Source: Epithemia pelagica (taxonomy: Eukaryota; Bacillariophyta; Bacillariophyceae; Surirellales; Surirellaceae). Taken from it: a stretch of DNA of 64,000 bases. The stretch spans positions 2,108,001 through 2,172,000 of the forward strand of contig OX337240.1 in the NCBI GenBank assembly GCA_946965045.2. Reading direction: 5' to 3'. A program made the translations under genes and the position numbers. The notes under the pieces were generated by a model. The model made no database searches. It was given only the letters and a program-made list of their open reading frames with translations, and was not told where the DNA came from. Shown one piece after another: positions 27,001 to 38,208 of this stretch (positions are counted from its first letter, which is position 1; every line of letters starts with the position of its first letter).

Positions 27001-27485
27001 GATGTAGTGGGAGATCGGGATGATACGGAGTGTGCAGGTGATTTCAGAGGAGAAACTGGGTCTTGGTTCATACCAGACTTGGTAAAGTCGGTGTTGATCC
27101 TCCAATCGTCATATTGGTCCCTCGTGAGGTTCATCCATGTAGCACGGGGCAGTTTTCCATGTTGGAGTTGCCGTTGTTGTAGTAACCAATATGCCATTAG
27201 TTTGAGTTGTAACCTTGTACTTGTCTGTAGGTCGTTGACTTGTTTTCCAACCTTGTATTGCATGAGATCCTTGAGTGTCTCCTCGGGATCAGTTGCAACA
27301 TGGTCGAGGACATGAAGGATATGTTCAAAACCATGATGTCGCATCCACTTTTGAAGTGATTGGGCTCGTTCATCATTACAACCAAAGATGCCTTTAGTTA
27401 TATGGTCGAAGAGATCTTGGTTGGTTAAATGACTTGACTTGTCCTCAGGAGGAGTAAACGGTGTCTTGGGTGATTGAGGATCCAT
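24009..27485 (-). CDS. Copia gag-protease-integrase polyprotein, copy 2
   Basis: 1158 residues with the same atypical DRGAN protease site and DD35E integrase. The one difference from copy 1 I noticed is Val for Ala just before TDSIFSD (HEPVATDS). It ends at the same TGA. Confidence 0.95.
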   Translation of the reverse strand: MDPQSPKTPFTPPEDKSSHLTNQDLFDHITKGIFGCNDERAQSLQKWMRHHGFEHILHVLDHVATDPEETLKDLMQYKVGKQVNDLQTSTRLQLKLMAYWLLQQRQLQHGKLPRATWMNLTRDQYDDWRINTDFTKSGMNQDPVSPLKSPAHSVSSRSPTTSSTTSQSMLDLSAFKKGTKRDATAFESFKDERYFDSFWRVFKSTAKAQGLSNVLDFDYKVPKDDECAELLFREQQVFVYSVLVRIIQTDQGRAYVREHEHDEDARAVLKKLHVLHTESDLAKREVLRLTSYISNLRLDDSWRGTTRQFLLHFQEQLRLLDNLVPLSDRIHDHTRMTFLMQAVEKVPDLRRVKILDNVVNTKSGAKSLCYQSYFRLLLDAAFDHDQATRTSASNRRRHVKQHEFQLDEPFEPVEPPDYQINNTNIQSEKSPTSSKISLPRDVWFKLSEEDRQIIVDFNKSVQDSPTTPRKVQTHSLDIDPEPDPDPDANNIGDTHQDAPEQDPFDTSSDPVTQFVHQAIASTDINHPASDLSNILSTSTTKSSPKVKFKSSADHKQKVHMSQYLFSRKSTFSGNQLIDRGANGGLAGSDMRILAKTGRHITIVGIDNHELTGLPVVTCAAKFDTSDGPIIGIFNEYAHYGKGLSIHAPAQFEHFGLSVDERSVKVDGKQRITTLDGRALPLRIKDGLAYIQSLGIPSDDDMDKYPHIVFTSPHIWDPSVLDHTHPDPHQDPAPNWTSVETDGSMETYPYDQYGEYTDRVVCTLNLLLDLPYDHGPDTPSFFSIYADQDGNDPTLHASVHKLYKEQYDWKKFRPFFGWQSEDVIAATFKHTTRHGHISFDQDTLKKHFKARNPILNLPRRHEPVATDSIFSDTPAVNHGGKIAQIFVGRDTLVTDIYGIKSTKQFVNTLQDNIRTRGVMETLISDGGSSLISHKVKDILRTLLIGEYRSEPYHQHQNKAENRYQTVKRMTNAIMNASGCPASAWLLCLEYVCDLLNHTSSPTHSSRTPLEAHTGTPPDITHLLFFPFWDEVYYRVDPSEPTSGSYPSSPDEKINHWVGFAHNVGDAFTWKILTADNVIIYRSAVRRVASTTPNLRVDISSGEESPHKPTDKQGDTVFIHSRSEDPSTPMPTIDYDDLVGRTFLCDTEENGERHRARVIK

Positions 27486-27799
27486 GGTGTTATTTGGTTG
27501 GTTCGATGTTTATTTAATGTGCGGTGTGATGTGGTTTATTTAATGTGTGATGTGATGGGAACCCGGATGTACCACGTGTGCCACGTATGTACCACGTATG
27601 TGATACCCGGATGTGTGTTGTGATGTGCGACTCCTGGAAATTTCCGTTGATTCCGACAAATTTTCGCCGAGTTTCAACAAATTTTCGCCGAATTTTCGCG
27701 ATTTGACGGGAATGTGTGGCGTGTTGTGCGACCAAGGGTACCCGGATGTGCGGAACTCGGTTTTGTGTCTGGTTTGGTGTAGAAACTACGTAAAGTTAC

Positions 27800-28555
27800 T
27801 TATTCTTGGTCACTTTCGGCTCGGGACTGAAGACGAGATGCGGAATCGGTCACTGTAGTGGCTAGTTCTTCAACGTCGTCGTCTTCCAACAAGTGGTTCA
27901 CGTGTTGAGTGAAGAGAGGGTAGATAGTCGCACGGAAATCCTGGCAGAGATGGATCTCGTGAACAAAGGAGACGTACTCGTCGAGACGAGTAGTCGGGGT
28001 AGGTAGCGGATTCGTCGTCGAGTTGACGATCCAGATGGTGTGGAAGTAGTTGGTTGGACGTTCAAAGGAGATGAATCGAATACGGATGGGTTCCACAGGG
28101 TTGCCCAACAGGGCTTGGACAATGAAACGGCGTCTCGAGCACTGGTACAAGAGGTCTAGAAGTCGTTGGATGTCCTCAAGGTCAGTCACGGGTTGGACGG
28201 ACTGGAAATCGATCTCGCGTTCGGTTGTGGAACGGATCACGTCGGGGTCGGTAGTCGACTCAGTCGGCTCGCGGAAGTGTCGGATATGCGCAGTAAGAAG
28301 ACGGCTCGTACGTCGGGTGCGAGTAGGGTTCAGACGGCGAGGCGGAGTCGAAGGGTGAGTCGGAATCGAAGGAGGCTGGACCACTTGGTCCGGGGTCTGG
28401 AAGGGATTCGGAGCACTGGCCTGAGTCGGGGTCTGTTTCGGAGTTTCAATCAAGGGCTCGCCCGGATAGGACACGGGTGGATGGAGTTCCTCCCCGCTTT
28501 GTTGGAAGGAATGAAAGATGTGTCGAATAGAGAGGTTGGAATCGTCGTGAGACAT
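27800..28555 (-). CDS. Extra 252-aa ORF upstream of gag, copy 2
   Basis: Same sequence as the ORF at 13287-14042. The intact frame in both units follows from their recent common origin and is not independent evidence for selection. Confidence 0.7.
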   Translation of the reverse strand: MSHDDSNLSIRHIFHSFQQSGEELHPPVSYPGEPLIETPKQTPTQASAPNPFQTPDQVVQPPSIPTHPSTPPRRLNPTRTRRTSRLLTAHIRHFREPTESTTDPDVIRSTTEREIDFQSVQPVTDLEDIQRLLDLLYQCSRRRFIVQALLGNPVEPIRIRFISFERPTNYFHTIWIVNSTTNPLPTPTTRLDEYVSFVHEIHLCQDFRATIYPLFTQHVNHLLEDDDVEELATTVTDSASRLQSRAESDQE

Positions 28556-28618
28556 CGAAAGCTTCTCGGAAATAAACGATGAGACTGTTAATCTGATAAA
28601 CTTCTCTCGATTCAACAG

Positions 28619-29351
28619 GGGTTAGACAGATAGGTAGGATAGGTAAAAGGCTCGCTGAGCCGACAATCGAATCACCAACCGATACAACAATCCTCCACGG
28701 GTCAGAGAAGAGTTGCAAGTCGAAGTCCGCCGTGGGTGGGGGCAGTCGGTCCACTGATAAGAGGTAAGTCTTAAGATGAGTGTTAAAATGGTGATATTAA
28801 TGATTGTGAGACGATTACTAACTAAGGTGGTTGATGGTGCCGAAGTCCTGGCTCTTGCATACGGCCATGGATCTGGTGTGATAGGTCCTCACTGGTTGGA
28901 GTAGACCGGCATTGGTGTATATTGAATGTATAGGGTGATGGATAACATGTATGGGATGCAACAGCTCTTGCTTTGTCGTGGTATAAGTCTTGTCCTGGGC
29001 GCGTTGCTGTTTGCATTCTTGGATTTGTGGGAACAGAGATATGGTCTCGCGTGATCGTGATTCGTGCTTTGATTACATAGACCGTTAGGTCGAATCGTGG
29101 ATGCGCGTACTCGGATAGTAGAGGCGCGCACTTGATAGTTTTGGGCGCGCACGTGTTGGGCCATAGTTAATATCCGAGCGGTCGCCGATAACGCGTGCAC
29201 TGCGAGCATGCCGTGGCCAAATTTATAGTTTCGCGAGCATGCCGACATTCTTTTCTCACTTTTAGGAAAATGTCATCGGATGCCATAAAATACTAGCATC
29301 ATTCGATGAGTTGTAGGTTTCGCCACCTAGTTTTCGGTGAGAATCCTAACA
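28619..29351 (-). repeat. 5' LTR of copia copy 2
   Basis: 733 bp; one private change (GTAGGATAGG for GTACGATAGG near 28637). Flanked on the right by the second copy of the RecQ-like remnant. Confidence 0.95.
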
Positions 29352-32300
29352 GGGTTTGGAGGGTGCCAATCTGAGTGGACCCGTTGATGAAGTGGCAGGA
29401 GGATCCTCGGCTGTATTAGAACTGTTCCATTGTTCCGTGGCACATGGAAAAGCTTTTTTAGACATTTTACTTGGTTCCAAGGGTGTTCCTCGTATCACAT
29501 GTTGGACACCTTGCTCAATGTCTTTGGCATGTCTTTTTCACATGTCTTCGTTGTCACTGGTTGAATCTCCATTAAATATCCACAGAGTTTCTTTCCAGTA
29601 GTTGGTGCACCGCCCACACTGCTTTTCTGTATAATATTCCAAACAACGACAGAGGTTCGTCTTCATACACCCCTCTTTACTCAACCATATCTTCAATCCA
29701 TGCATTGTAAAACAGTCAGTAATACAGTCAAGTATTTCCTGATTCGTCAGCAAACCAATTCCTCTTGGATAGTCCAAACGTCTCTTAGTGTTTACCCGGA
29801 AGTCTTGAAACGGGTTTAGAATATGGACAGAAGAATCATTTCCACGTTGTGACAGCCTTAGTCTTCCGCTGGACTGCACAACATTTGAGCACTCATACAG
29901 CACGCCAATGATCATGATTGTTCTCCATCTTGGATTCTTGTCCTGCATTTTCTCCTTTCACTTCGCCAATCGAGTGAATATCACCTCATCTGGTTTGGGT
30001 GCGTCAGTAAAGAGGCTCATCTCCGGGGGGAAAAGATTTCCATCGATACTTCTTGTACCATCTTTACTTTGATTGTTATTTGTTTTTTCTACAATACCAT
30101 CCAGTTGCAATTCACAGCAATGTCCAACGAAGTCTTTTGGATGTTTACCAGATGATAAATAATCAACTGCAGAACTGTGCCATTCTTCATCTTGACTTCT
30201 TTCTTTCTCCATCAGCTTCACCACTTTCAACAAGCAGCCTTTGCAAATGCCATTTCCTTACAAGCACGAGATAATTCATGAAAACTGGTGGTCTGAGACG
30301 TCATAATATCGACAATTCCGTTAAAGCGTGATGTCAATGCTGATGGTACAACAGCACCAATCCTTTCAATTCGCATTACTGATCTTTGGAAATGAACATT
30401 ATAGCTCCTTAAATAGAAATATATTTAATGTTTTTCAACATTTGAGTTAAAGTCTTTGTTGCATGATCCAATAGGACTTCTTGAAACGAGAACCGAAGAG
30501 CATCAAACCAATCTATCGAGACTCCAGGAAATACTGCAGAAAAGCTATCCCAGTCACGATTAATCTCCTCTCCATAACTCAAATCAGCTTTGCCAGTGAG
30601 ATGTGATTTGTAAAGATCTGCGTTTGAATGAGAAGAATGGCATCGTGTCGATCTGGAATGAAAAATGTAAGATATGTGTCTTGAAGCTTATCTGATGGAT
30701 TATCTTGTGAGCTATGTTGACTTGTGTTTCGAATGAGAAGAATGGCATCATTTCCATCTGGAATGAGAAATGTAAGATATGTGTCATGAAGCTTATCTGA
30801 TGGATTATTTGTGTACAGCTGATGTATTTCTTTGGACTGTTTCATTTCATGAATCTGCTGACGGATGTTTTTATCGAAAGTGTGAGTCATAAGAGAAAGG
30901 ACTGAGTCCACCGGACAAGGCCTTGTATTACCAACGGAGGCCCAAGCGCTGGATCACGGCACACTGACCCAACGAAATAGTACAAGCATTATTGAACGGA
31001 TCGAAAACTTCAGCAACAATGTCGCGAAACCTGCTCTTAGATTCGGGAGAGGTGATGTCGTCCTTATTCCCAGACCGTTTATTGTTCATGTCTTTGATAC
31101 ACTGGGAAATCATGAACACTTCTGGGGACACAAAGTGGTTTTCGATATTATAAGTGCTATCCATTGGCAGGAGGACTTGAAGAGCTGACGAACTACAATG
31201 GACTTCCCCGTGCATATCTGGTGGCAAAGAAACAAAATACTCGTGCCAGGAAGAGAAGTGTTGTTGTAGTAGACAGTAAACCATGAAAAATCGAGCTACC
31301 AATCGGCCGAAGTTTGTTGAGGTTGTCCATGTCTTTATCGAGGGCAAAAAATGAATGGATTAGAAGAAGGGTCGGATTGGTGGTGGTAGTTGGTTATTGA
31401 CGATGAGGTTGAAAAGGGTTTTGAGGTTTTGGAAGTACGGTCGGTCGGAGGATGGGTCAATGGAGGCGGAGAAGGGTCCTGGGGCTGTGCCTTGGCTCAG
31501 TCTGTGAAGGCCTTTTTTGAACATGCTGTCTGGAAGGGATGATTGGTGCTTTGGTGTATAGTTGTTGCTGAGATCCTCTTCTTCTCTCTTCTCTCTTGAA
31601 CAATTAGATTCAAACAACACCAAAGAAAAATCCAATCCACTCTTCAATAGATTGAACACAACCACCGAAGAAAAAATCCCATCCCCTCCTCTATAGATTC
31701 AAACAACACCGAAGAAAAATCCAATCGACTCTTCAATAGATTGAACACAACCACCGAAGGAAAAATCCCATCCCCTCCTGAAAAGATTCAACACAACGAC
31801 TGAAGGAAAAATCCAATCAGTAACTGCCAGAACTCTTGTTGCTGAGATCCTCTTTGTCTCTCTTCTCTTTCTCTCTTCAACAAGCCACCGAATAGATTCA
31901 ACACAACCACCGAAGGAAAAAAGATTAGGAGGAATGGGAAGATAGTGAAGAGCCACACATGGTTCATGGTGAAGAAACACGCACAGTTCTTAATCAATCA
32001 TCCATCCTTCAGATGACTGTTTCAGATTCATCTTTGAATAATGCTGAAGATAAAAATATAAAGATGAATGAAGCTGTGGACTATGGTGAACTTGATGTCG
32101 GTGTTGCCTTTGAAGGAGGACATGGACAATGTCTGTGGCAGTTGGAGGACTTGGCAATGCCATGTATAGGTCTTTTTCTTCAGCATTATTGTTGTCTTCA
32201 TGAGCTGTATCTAGTATATTTGTGAGAAGGAATGGGTTGAACCGATCTGAACTGTGATATGGAAGGCTGCAGAGTTGATCAGTCACAAATTTATAACTTC

Positions 32301-35300
32301 CTCGTAACTGAATATTTTTGAAGGACAGTGTTGGAGGAACAAAGTCTTCTTGAATGTCTATTCCTTGAGTTGAGTCTTGAATGGGTTGGAGATATTTTTG
32401 AATTTAAAACCAACTGCTGAGTGGGTTAGGTTATTTGAGAACTTTGCACCATTCATGGGCACGGCAATGCTTATGTTGTTAAGACATTACCAACTTTGTG
32501 CATATGCACTAGTACATCTGGTCCACGGAAAGCAAACCCTTTGGCACCGTCCATCTTGTTGTCGACAGTCCGGAGAATCTTGAGCCATTCCTTCATCACA
32601 ACCAAACTCAACAAAGCATCAGCCAACCTCGCCCGCATCACGCTTCTCCCACCTGCCCAGTCCAGGACCATCATTTCCCACCTCCTGTGGGTCGATCTCC
32701 ACTCAACACACCCATCAACTACTCCATTAACCCAATTCTGATCCTCCCCCGTCACCAACCAACTAGACCATTTGCAATCAACTTTCCTCCAATGCACAAC
32801 ACTGCAACCCCTCCCCCTCCCATCCCACGCACTACTCATCACTACCCTCCCAGAATTGTCCTTCCTTCCCTTATCACCACTATCACTCGCTCTCTGTGCC
32901 TTGCCACCCCTTCAAATAACACCAACCCCACCCCGGTGCGATTAGGGGGCCTCAACCCACACAGCCGAATTGATCTTAGAAGGAGATTGACAGAGACCTG
33001 AGCTTGACGATATGCAACAGTCTCTTATCAACCACATGAAAGCTTGTTTTACATAAGATGCGATACCTTACCGAAGAATGGATTGCGAGATCAAAACCTG
33101 GCCAGAGTCCACTTCAACCTCCCCATCCGGCTTTCATCTCGGCCACAGCAACGCATTAGTATCACCCCATGATTTGGATGCCACAACAAACGAGTCGACG
33201 GCAAAGATCTTGAAGCAAAACGAGAACAACTCATCGACTGGCAATTAGGACTGATTAGCTGTGCTCTTATCAACATGTATTCGTACAACGGATGGAAGCA
33301 CATAGTCAATGTCATGATTTTGAAGGACCCAAACAATCTACGGATACACAGACTACGAGTAATCCACTTGTACGAACAAGACTATAATCTTGTACTGGTG
33401 ACCAAGTAGCGCCAGACGATTCAATTTAACACCAATCAACGCCCTTTGCATCCAATGCAAAGACTTTCCCCGACTCTTTCTGGGACACTTTCTCGTCGTC
33501 CGGTCCCAAAGACGACAACAGCAATGTTTCGATTGCTGTTTCAGAGGGAGAAGGTGAAGCCACCACCATTGCCAATACCACCCAAAATCAGTCCCTCCTC
33601 AGCAACACTGCCGACACTGCCGACATGCTGTTGGATCATCGACCGGTTGATTGTTGCCATGAAGCAGCAAATTTGGATAATGGAAGCTCCACAACCACAG
33701 AACCACCTCCACTTATTCCTCATTATCAAAATGACGACGAAGACTCAGACCTTGCCTCTCTGTTCCGAAATGTCGACTCAGACGAATCCAACGAACCTGC
33801 TCAAGTGTAGCATATCAATATGAATACTCCACCTGCCTTTCTCGGTTGTATCCTTGTGCGTGGTAACATGTCGAACTCCAGGGATGTTGTTGATGCGAGC
33901 ACACATGCCATACCAAAGCATTACGGAGGAGAGCCCTTCAATTGGTACAATTCTGCATTTCTTGAGGTACACATTCTGACGTAGAATAGCGCGTCGGTAG
34001 GTATCTGGGTTAGAAGGACGAACTCGGTGACACATGAAAGAAGGATTTTCACTGCATGTTGTAGAAAGCAACTCTATCATTTCTCGAGCATCCTGCTGAT
34101 TTTCGTTGCAAAATGGTTTCCGTCGTCATCCACAAGAAAAGGAGACGAAAAGTCACAGCAAAACTTGGGGATCTTCTTCATAGAGATACCAGTTGCTTCA
34201 AAGATCTTCTTTCTAACCCATTCTCACATCTCTTCATTCAGAATGTTGCTCGGGTGGTAACCAACGAAGAATCCGATGTTAGAAATACAAATCTCGTCTT
34301 CATTCCATCCATGCACCGGTACTTTTGGCCCTCATCCTTGTCGGCCTCCTGGATGGGGTCCAACCAGAAGTCGGCTGGCTCCAGATGCTCCTCGCGTTTT
34401 TTGGAGCGGGATTCGGATTTCGTCTGATCAGACATAGTCTCTGCACTGATTTTGGTGGTACTTGGAGTTGCTCTGCTTGCACTCGGAGCCCGTTTGCTTG
34501 TCACAGTCGACCGAGGTTTGCGGTCACGCACCATGGTCAATGAGGGATGGAGACTGTACTTCGTTGGTGGTTACTTGAGTCCACTGTTGCTTATGGTCCA
34601 TTTAAATGAGAAGGGGGGGGGGGGGGGGGGAGGGAGACTTCTGGAAGCAAGCTTCCCAAATAAGATGAACAGTTCCTCTGAAGGGGGGGGGGAGACTTAA
34701 AGCAATCCGAGGTGTTTTCATTCACTTGGAGTGATGTAATGTTGATCTGCCCTCCCGAGGGCGGACAGGCTGTGGGGCACTTCTTCTTCGCCTCCTTCTA
34801 TCACACGTTGAGCAGCCTGGGCGTGGGCACCTGGTTCCGTCTCTTTCGAACCCTGAACCATGTGGTAACAGTGGATGATCCCCGCTTGATCTTTCTTCAG
34901 TTTGATTCTCACCAAGTGTGGACGTCAGCGCATTTTCAATCTCACATGGTGTGACAAAATGACAAAAGTCTTCAGCAACTACCCCCATTACAAAGTGGAA
35001 TGTGTTGTTGCCTTGTTGTCATGTCAGATATATGCCATTTTGAATCCCTGTTGGATTCAAACCAAGGATCCGAACTTGATGAAATTTTGAAACAAATCGA
35101 TGTAGAATACGATTGTTTCCCTCCTCCTGATTCTGACGAACAAACTGACAACAATGGTTACCAGGAAGCGTCAATACTCTCCAGGACTCTTTCATATAAT
35201 AGCAGAGAATCACTATTTCTCTTGTCCCTCTGAGTAAATGGCCGTATTAGTGGGACACGCCTGCAGGCGAGCAATTCTTGGTACCAGTTTGTAGACTGTT

Positions 35301-35593
35301 GTCTGTTCAACTATTAGGTATTCTGTAGTTTTCTATGAGCAATGAGAGATGAGCCGTGGATCGTGAAGAGGCTTTATTTCATATGAGTGAAATATCTAGA
35401 TCGGACGACAAGGTCCATTATGATGTGCCATGGACGACAAGGTCCATGATGACGTGCCCAGGGAAGATACAAGGTAGTCTTCTACTATTGCTCCTCGGAA
35501 TGGAAGTAGGATTTTCGTCTTATATAGCCTTATATTGCCCACGACAGTGGCGAGAGTCCTGGGAAAAAAGTGTGACAGTATTATATAAGCAAG
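29352..35593. repeat. Spacer copy 2 (no new genes)
   Basis: Repeats the spacer of unit 1 at a 14513-bp offset. RecQ-like remnant 29358-30233; short frame 30227-30376; repeat-bearing ORF 30579-30911; shared C-terminal fragment 30928-31347; minisatellite 31598-31933; hypothetical ORFs 31990-32286 and 32471-32842; RT remnant 33063-33413; acidic ORF 33426-33810; frameshifted gene 33778-34540; poly-G pair 34613-34692; ORFs 34718-34915 and 35000-35233; 29-bp duplication 35403-35460. A 9-bp insertion (CCCGAGGGC) after 34752 makes a short palindrome absent from unit 1. Confidence 0.95.
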
Positions 35594-35912
35594 CGATATC
35601 CCCTCCTGGTCGTGGGGGCACTTGTCGGGGCTATTGACTCCTCGGCGGGCAATAGCTCCGAGAAGTGGACCGCCTTCTAAATCCGCGTAAGCGGATTTGG
35701 CATAGCCCATCCTCGTGCCTCTCTACTCCGCCGAGCGGATGTAGATCTACTACTAGTCTTCGCATATGTTCAGCCTGCAATGTGGAGTGAACAAGACTGG
35801 TTTAAAAGTGTGGTCTGATTATGCGCACACTTCGGGCAATGGTGGACGCGCCAATCTTTGTCGTTGAAAAGTCTAGACCATGTGCTTTCACTTATGTGAC
35901 GCTGACCGATAA
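35594..35912. other. Flank of the duplicated block, no gene seen
   Basis: GC-rich unique sequence starting CGATATCCCCTCC. It includes a perfect 7-bp hairpin with tetraloop (AATCCGC-GTAA-GCGGATT, 35681-35698). It does not match the left flank of the duplication (before 6376). Confidence 0.4.
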
Positions 35913-36101
35913 AGCTTTGGCGTGGCACAGTATAGTGCAAAATATGTTGCTCAGATTGATGAGAGTAATCGTGCCTTTGCTCAGGTTGCAAAAAGTAGGC
36001 AAGGGAATGCTTTCCAAATTTTGGTTGAATCAACTGGTAATACCAATACCAGGTCTATCAACAAAGTGGAGAAAGGACTTCGGTCCAAAACCAAACGGTA
36101 A
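35913..36101 (+). pseudogene. Fragment with a VEsxGNT..NKVEK motif, copy A
   Basis: A 62-residue stop-to-stop frame (YVAQIDESNRAFAQVAKSRQ, then ILVESTGNTNTRSINKVEKG). A related peptide is encoded 560 bp downstream at 36665-36820 (VEAIGNTKISGVNKVEKKLL). Two divergent copies in one place suggest a decayed tandem or repeated gene. Family unknown. Confidence 0.35.
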
Positions 36102-36329
36102 CGCATTGGAAGAGCGAACAGCTGAAGAGAGGGGAAGAAGCGAAAATGGAGATACAACATCTGCTGAAAAGAAAGCATTGTCTGAAAACTTTTGAGATCA
36201 TTCATTCAGAAGGACATTGCATACAGAAGAACTCTGTAAGTAGAACCATATGGAAGGACAAAGTTTTGAAGGATGAATAGACAAAGAAGTGTTGCAAGTT
36301 GACAAAAGGATTGTAAAAAACAAAGGTTG

Positions 36330-36600
36330 GAGGTCAAATTGGCCTTCTGTTGTACAGACACAGGGGGTTCAATGGGCACCCCTGTGGGAACCCTTCTTCT
36401 TGTAAGCTTGGTTGTTCGTCACCACGCCCTGATCTTTCTCAACATGTCACAATGGCCAGCCGGGCACATCATGATGCAGCCAGACACAAGTTCACAAAAG
36501 ACCCCTACACCACTTGTCTCCTCAACGACCACCATATGCTACTCATTCCTTTTACGGTCGACCATCTCGGTGGCCTCGGACACATCGCACACAACTAACC
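36330..36600 (+). pseudogene. Possible retroelement-type C-terminal fragment
   Basis: The frame starting near 36350 reads ASRAHHDAARHKFTKDPYTT then LLIPFTVDHLGGLGHIAHN. The spacing of a basic His-rich helix and an LIPFTVDHLGG block recalls the C-terminal part of non-LTR reverse-transcriptase proteins, but I cannot confirm it. It sits between the two NKVEK fragments. Confidence 0.25.
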
Positions 36601-36607
36601 CTAACCA

Positions 36608-36820
36608 GTGCAGCGTTCACAACAGAGAATACATCACAAGAGAGTTGATGACAATTTAGATTGGATGACTGATTTTCACATGTCAGTTGAAGCAATTGGT
36701 AACACCAAAATCAGTGGTGTCAACAAGGTTGAGAAGAAACTGTTATCGAAAGAAAACATTGGACGAGCAGTGACAGAGGCTGAGGTAGTCATGATTCTAT
36801 GTCATATACCGCAAGTGTAA
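36608..36820 (+). pseudogene. Fragment with a VEsxGNT..NKVEK motif, copy B
   Basis: A 70-residue frame whose residues 25-50 align with the fragment at 35913-36101. The flanking residues do not align well, so the copies are old. Family unknown. Confidence 0.3.
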
Positions 36821-37716
36821 GAACATCCTGGATTTGATAAAAACAGCAAAGGAATCACAAACTTACGTCCACTGCAAAATCGCCGTCTTTCTTGTCGAAC
36901 TTGTCTTCCGATCCAGTGACCCTTTCAGTGAATTTCTTGTCGGCAAGTGTTCGAATTTGCAGTCCGCGTAGCGGGGTTGTTTCTGCAGAGTCATCTAACC
37001 CTTTCCAATTTGGTTTGGGTTTTCCACCGGTCCATGCCACCCATTCATAATAACAGCTTTGGATGTGTCCGCCCACGGTGGGTTTGTCTGACATTAAGAC
37101 AGTGGTGGTTGGTGGCGGTTCGTAACAACCAGATGCAGCATTGACATTCAACTCATTATTGCCATTCTTGAAAGGTTTCTACTTGACAATGCACGTGTGG
37201 AGACCTGGTCAAAAGGGAGAGGGATGGCTTAAGATATTCAGCTCTTGTCTTTACTGGGAGATAAACTAGGTAAGAATTTAGATATAGTTTTCTCTCTAGG
37301 TAGCTCTAGATGAAACACAACAATGGGGCCCTCACCTTCATTGTCCAACTAGATGCTCTTACAAAAACATTTTCTTACAAATGTTTCGTTTATAAAAAGA
37401 GTGAGTTTATCTAGAATGTATTTGATTTGTTTGAATTTCCTTCTTGAAGATCGTTATCAATTGATCCTGATGATGTGCCCCTTCCAGGCCCACTTTGTCA
37501 GCTTCACTGACACGTGTAAGTTGATTATCTCACACATCATTTATTTGTATTGGCTTATCTATAGATTGGGTGCTTCTCGCCTAAATCCATCGTCTGGTAG
37601 ACTTATGACTTAGGATGTGTTTCACTAAATGCTTTGTAACGGAAGCATGATGAGTTGAATGGCAAAGGACAGGTCAGATTGGACCCAACAAACAAGAGTT
37701 CAATTGCCCTGATCAG
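36821..37716. other. No convincing gene
   Basis: A minus-strand frame of 98 residues (36855-37151) and a plus-strand frame of 86 (37353-37613) are the longest. The block at 37389-37430 resembles 850-885 near the window start. Nothing else stands out. Confidence 0.35.
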
Positions 37717-38208
37717 ATGCAGTCTCACTTCCGAGGCTTTGCCACTCATGGCCATTTCAAGATGGTACAAAAAGTCTGGGTTTGGAATCATGGATGTCAT
37801 GCTTTGAACTCCTATATTGGTTGGAGCATGACGGCCGGAGATCGGGTTCGATCTCGGCGGACCAAGTTTTCCGGACATGCATTCTACACATCGTGGTACA
37901 ATCGATGTGCAGTTACATTGCAGTACAAGAAGTCAACGCATTGGCAAGCTACAACACAACAAACTTGCGAGGATGGGCATTACCCTATCCCATTGCAAGG
38001 AACCATATGGGTCGGATGTGCAGTGTGTTTACTCGAGTATAGGTGGAGACACGAAGACATTGGAATAAAAGGGATTTTTACAAACGTCGGCCAATGTGCA
38101 AAGTGTGGAATGGTTGCACACTTGGTGTCATGGAAAGATGATAGGGAGGACGGATGGAGAATCTTCCCCTCGAAAAATATACGTGCTTCGTGGAACAGAG
38201 TGCGATAG
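37717..38208 (+). CDS. Unidentified Trp/Cys-containing ORF
   Basis: A 163-residue frame with eleven Trp and several Cys (GHFKMVQKVWVWNHGCHALN; WVGCAVCLLEYRWRHEDIGI; VGQCAKCGMVAHLVSWKDD). The pattern CAKCGMVAH might be a metal-binding knuckle, but this is speculative. Overlapping frames also look protein-like, which suggests a frameshifted gene. Confidence 0.3.
   Translation: MQSHFRGFATHGHFKMVQKVWVWNHGCHALNSYIGWSMTAGDRVRSRRTKFSGHAFYTSWYNRCAVTLQYKKSTHWQATTQQTCEDGHYPIPLQGTIWVGCAVCLLEYRWRHEDIGIKGIFTNVGQCAKCGMVAHLVSWKDDREDGWRIFPSKNIRASWNRVR

Larger units (their letters stand above)
21077..29351 (-). mobile_element. Ty1/copia LTR retrotransposon, copy 2
   Basis: Same layout as copy 1. It carries the same LTR difference (T in the 3' LTR near 21778, C in the 5' LTR near 29320) and the same two TGA codons, so it descends from the same insertion by duplication, not from an independent transposition. 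Confidence 0.95.
21077..35592. repeat. 14.5-kb direct duplication, unit 2
   Basis: Second copy of the element-plus-spacer unit. It begins exactly at the left LTR end (AAGCAA then GGGTTAGACAG), where unit 1 continues from its spacer. It ends with the same spacer bases (TTATATAAGCAAG) followed by unrelated CGATATCCCC. Confidence 0.95.

Noticed and set aside
37830-37870. Possible tRNA T-arm (GGTTCGATC)
   Set aside because: The bases flank into a GAGATC/GATCTC hairpin, not a 5-bp stem with 7-base loop, and no acceptor or anticodon arm can be drawn.
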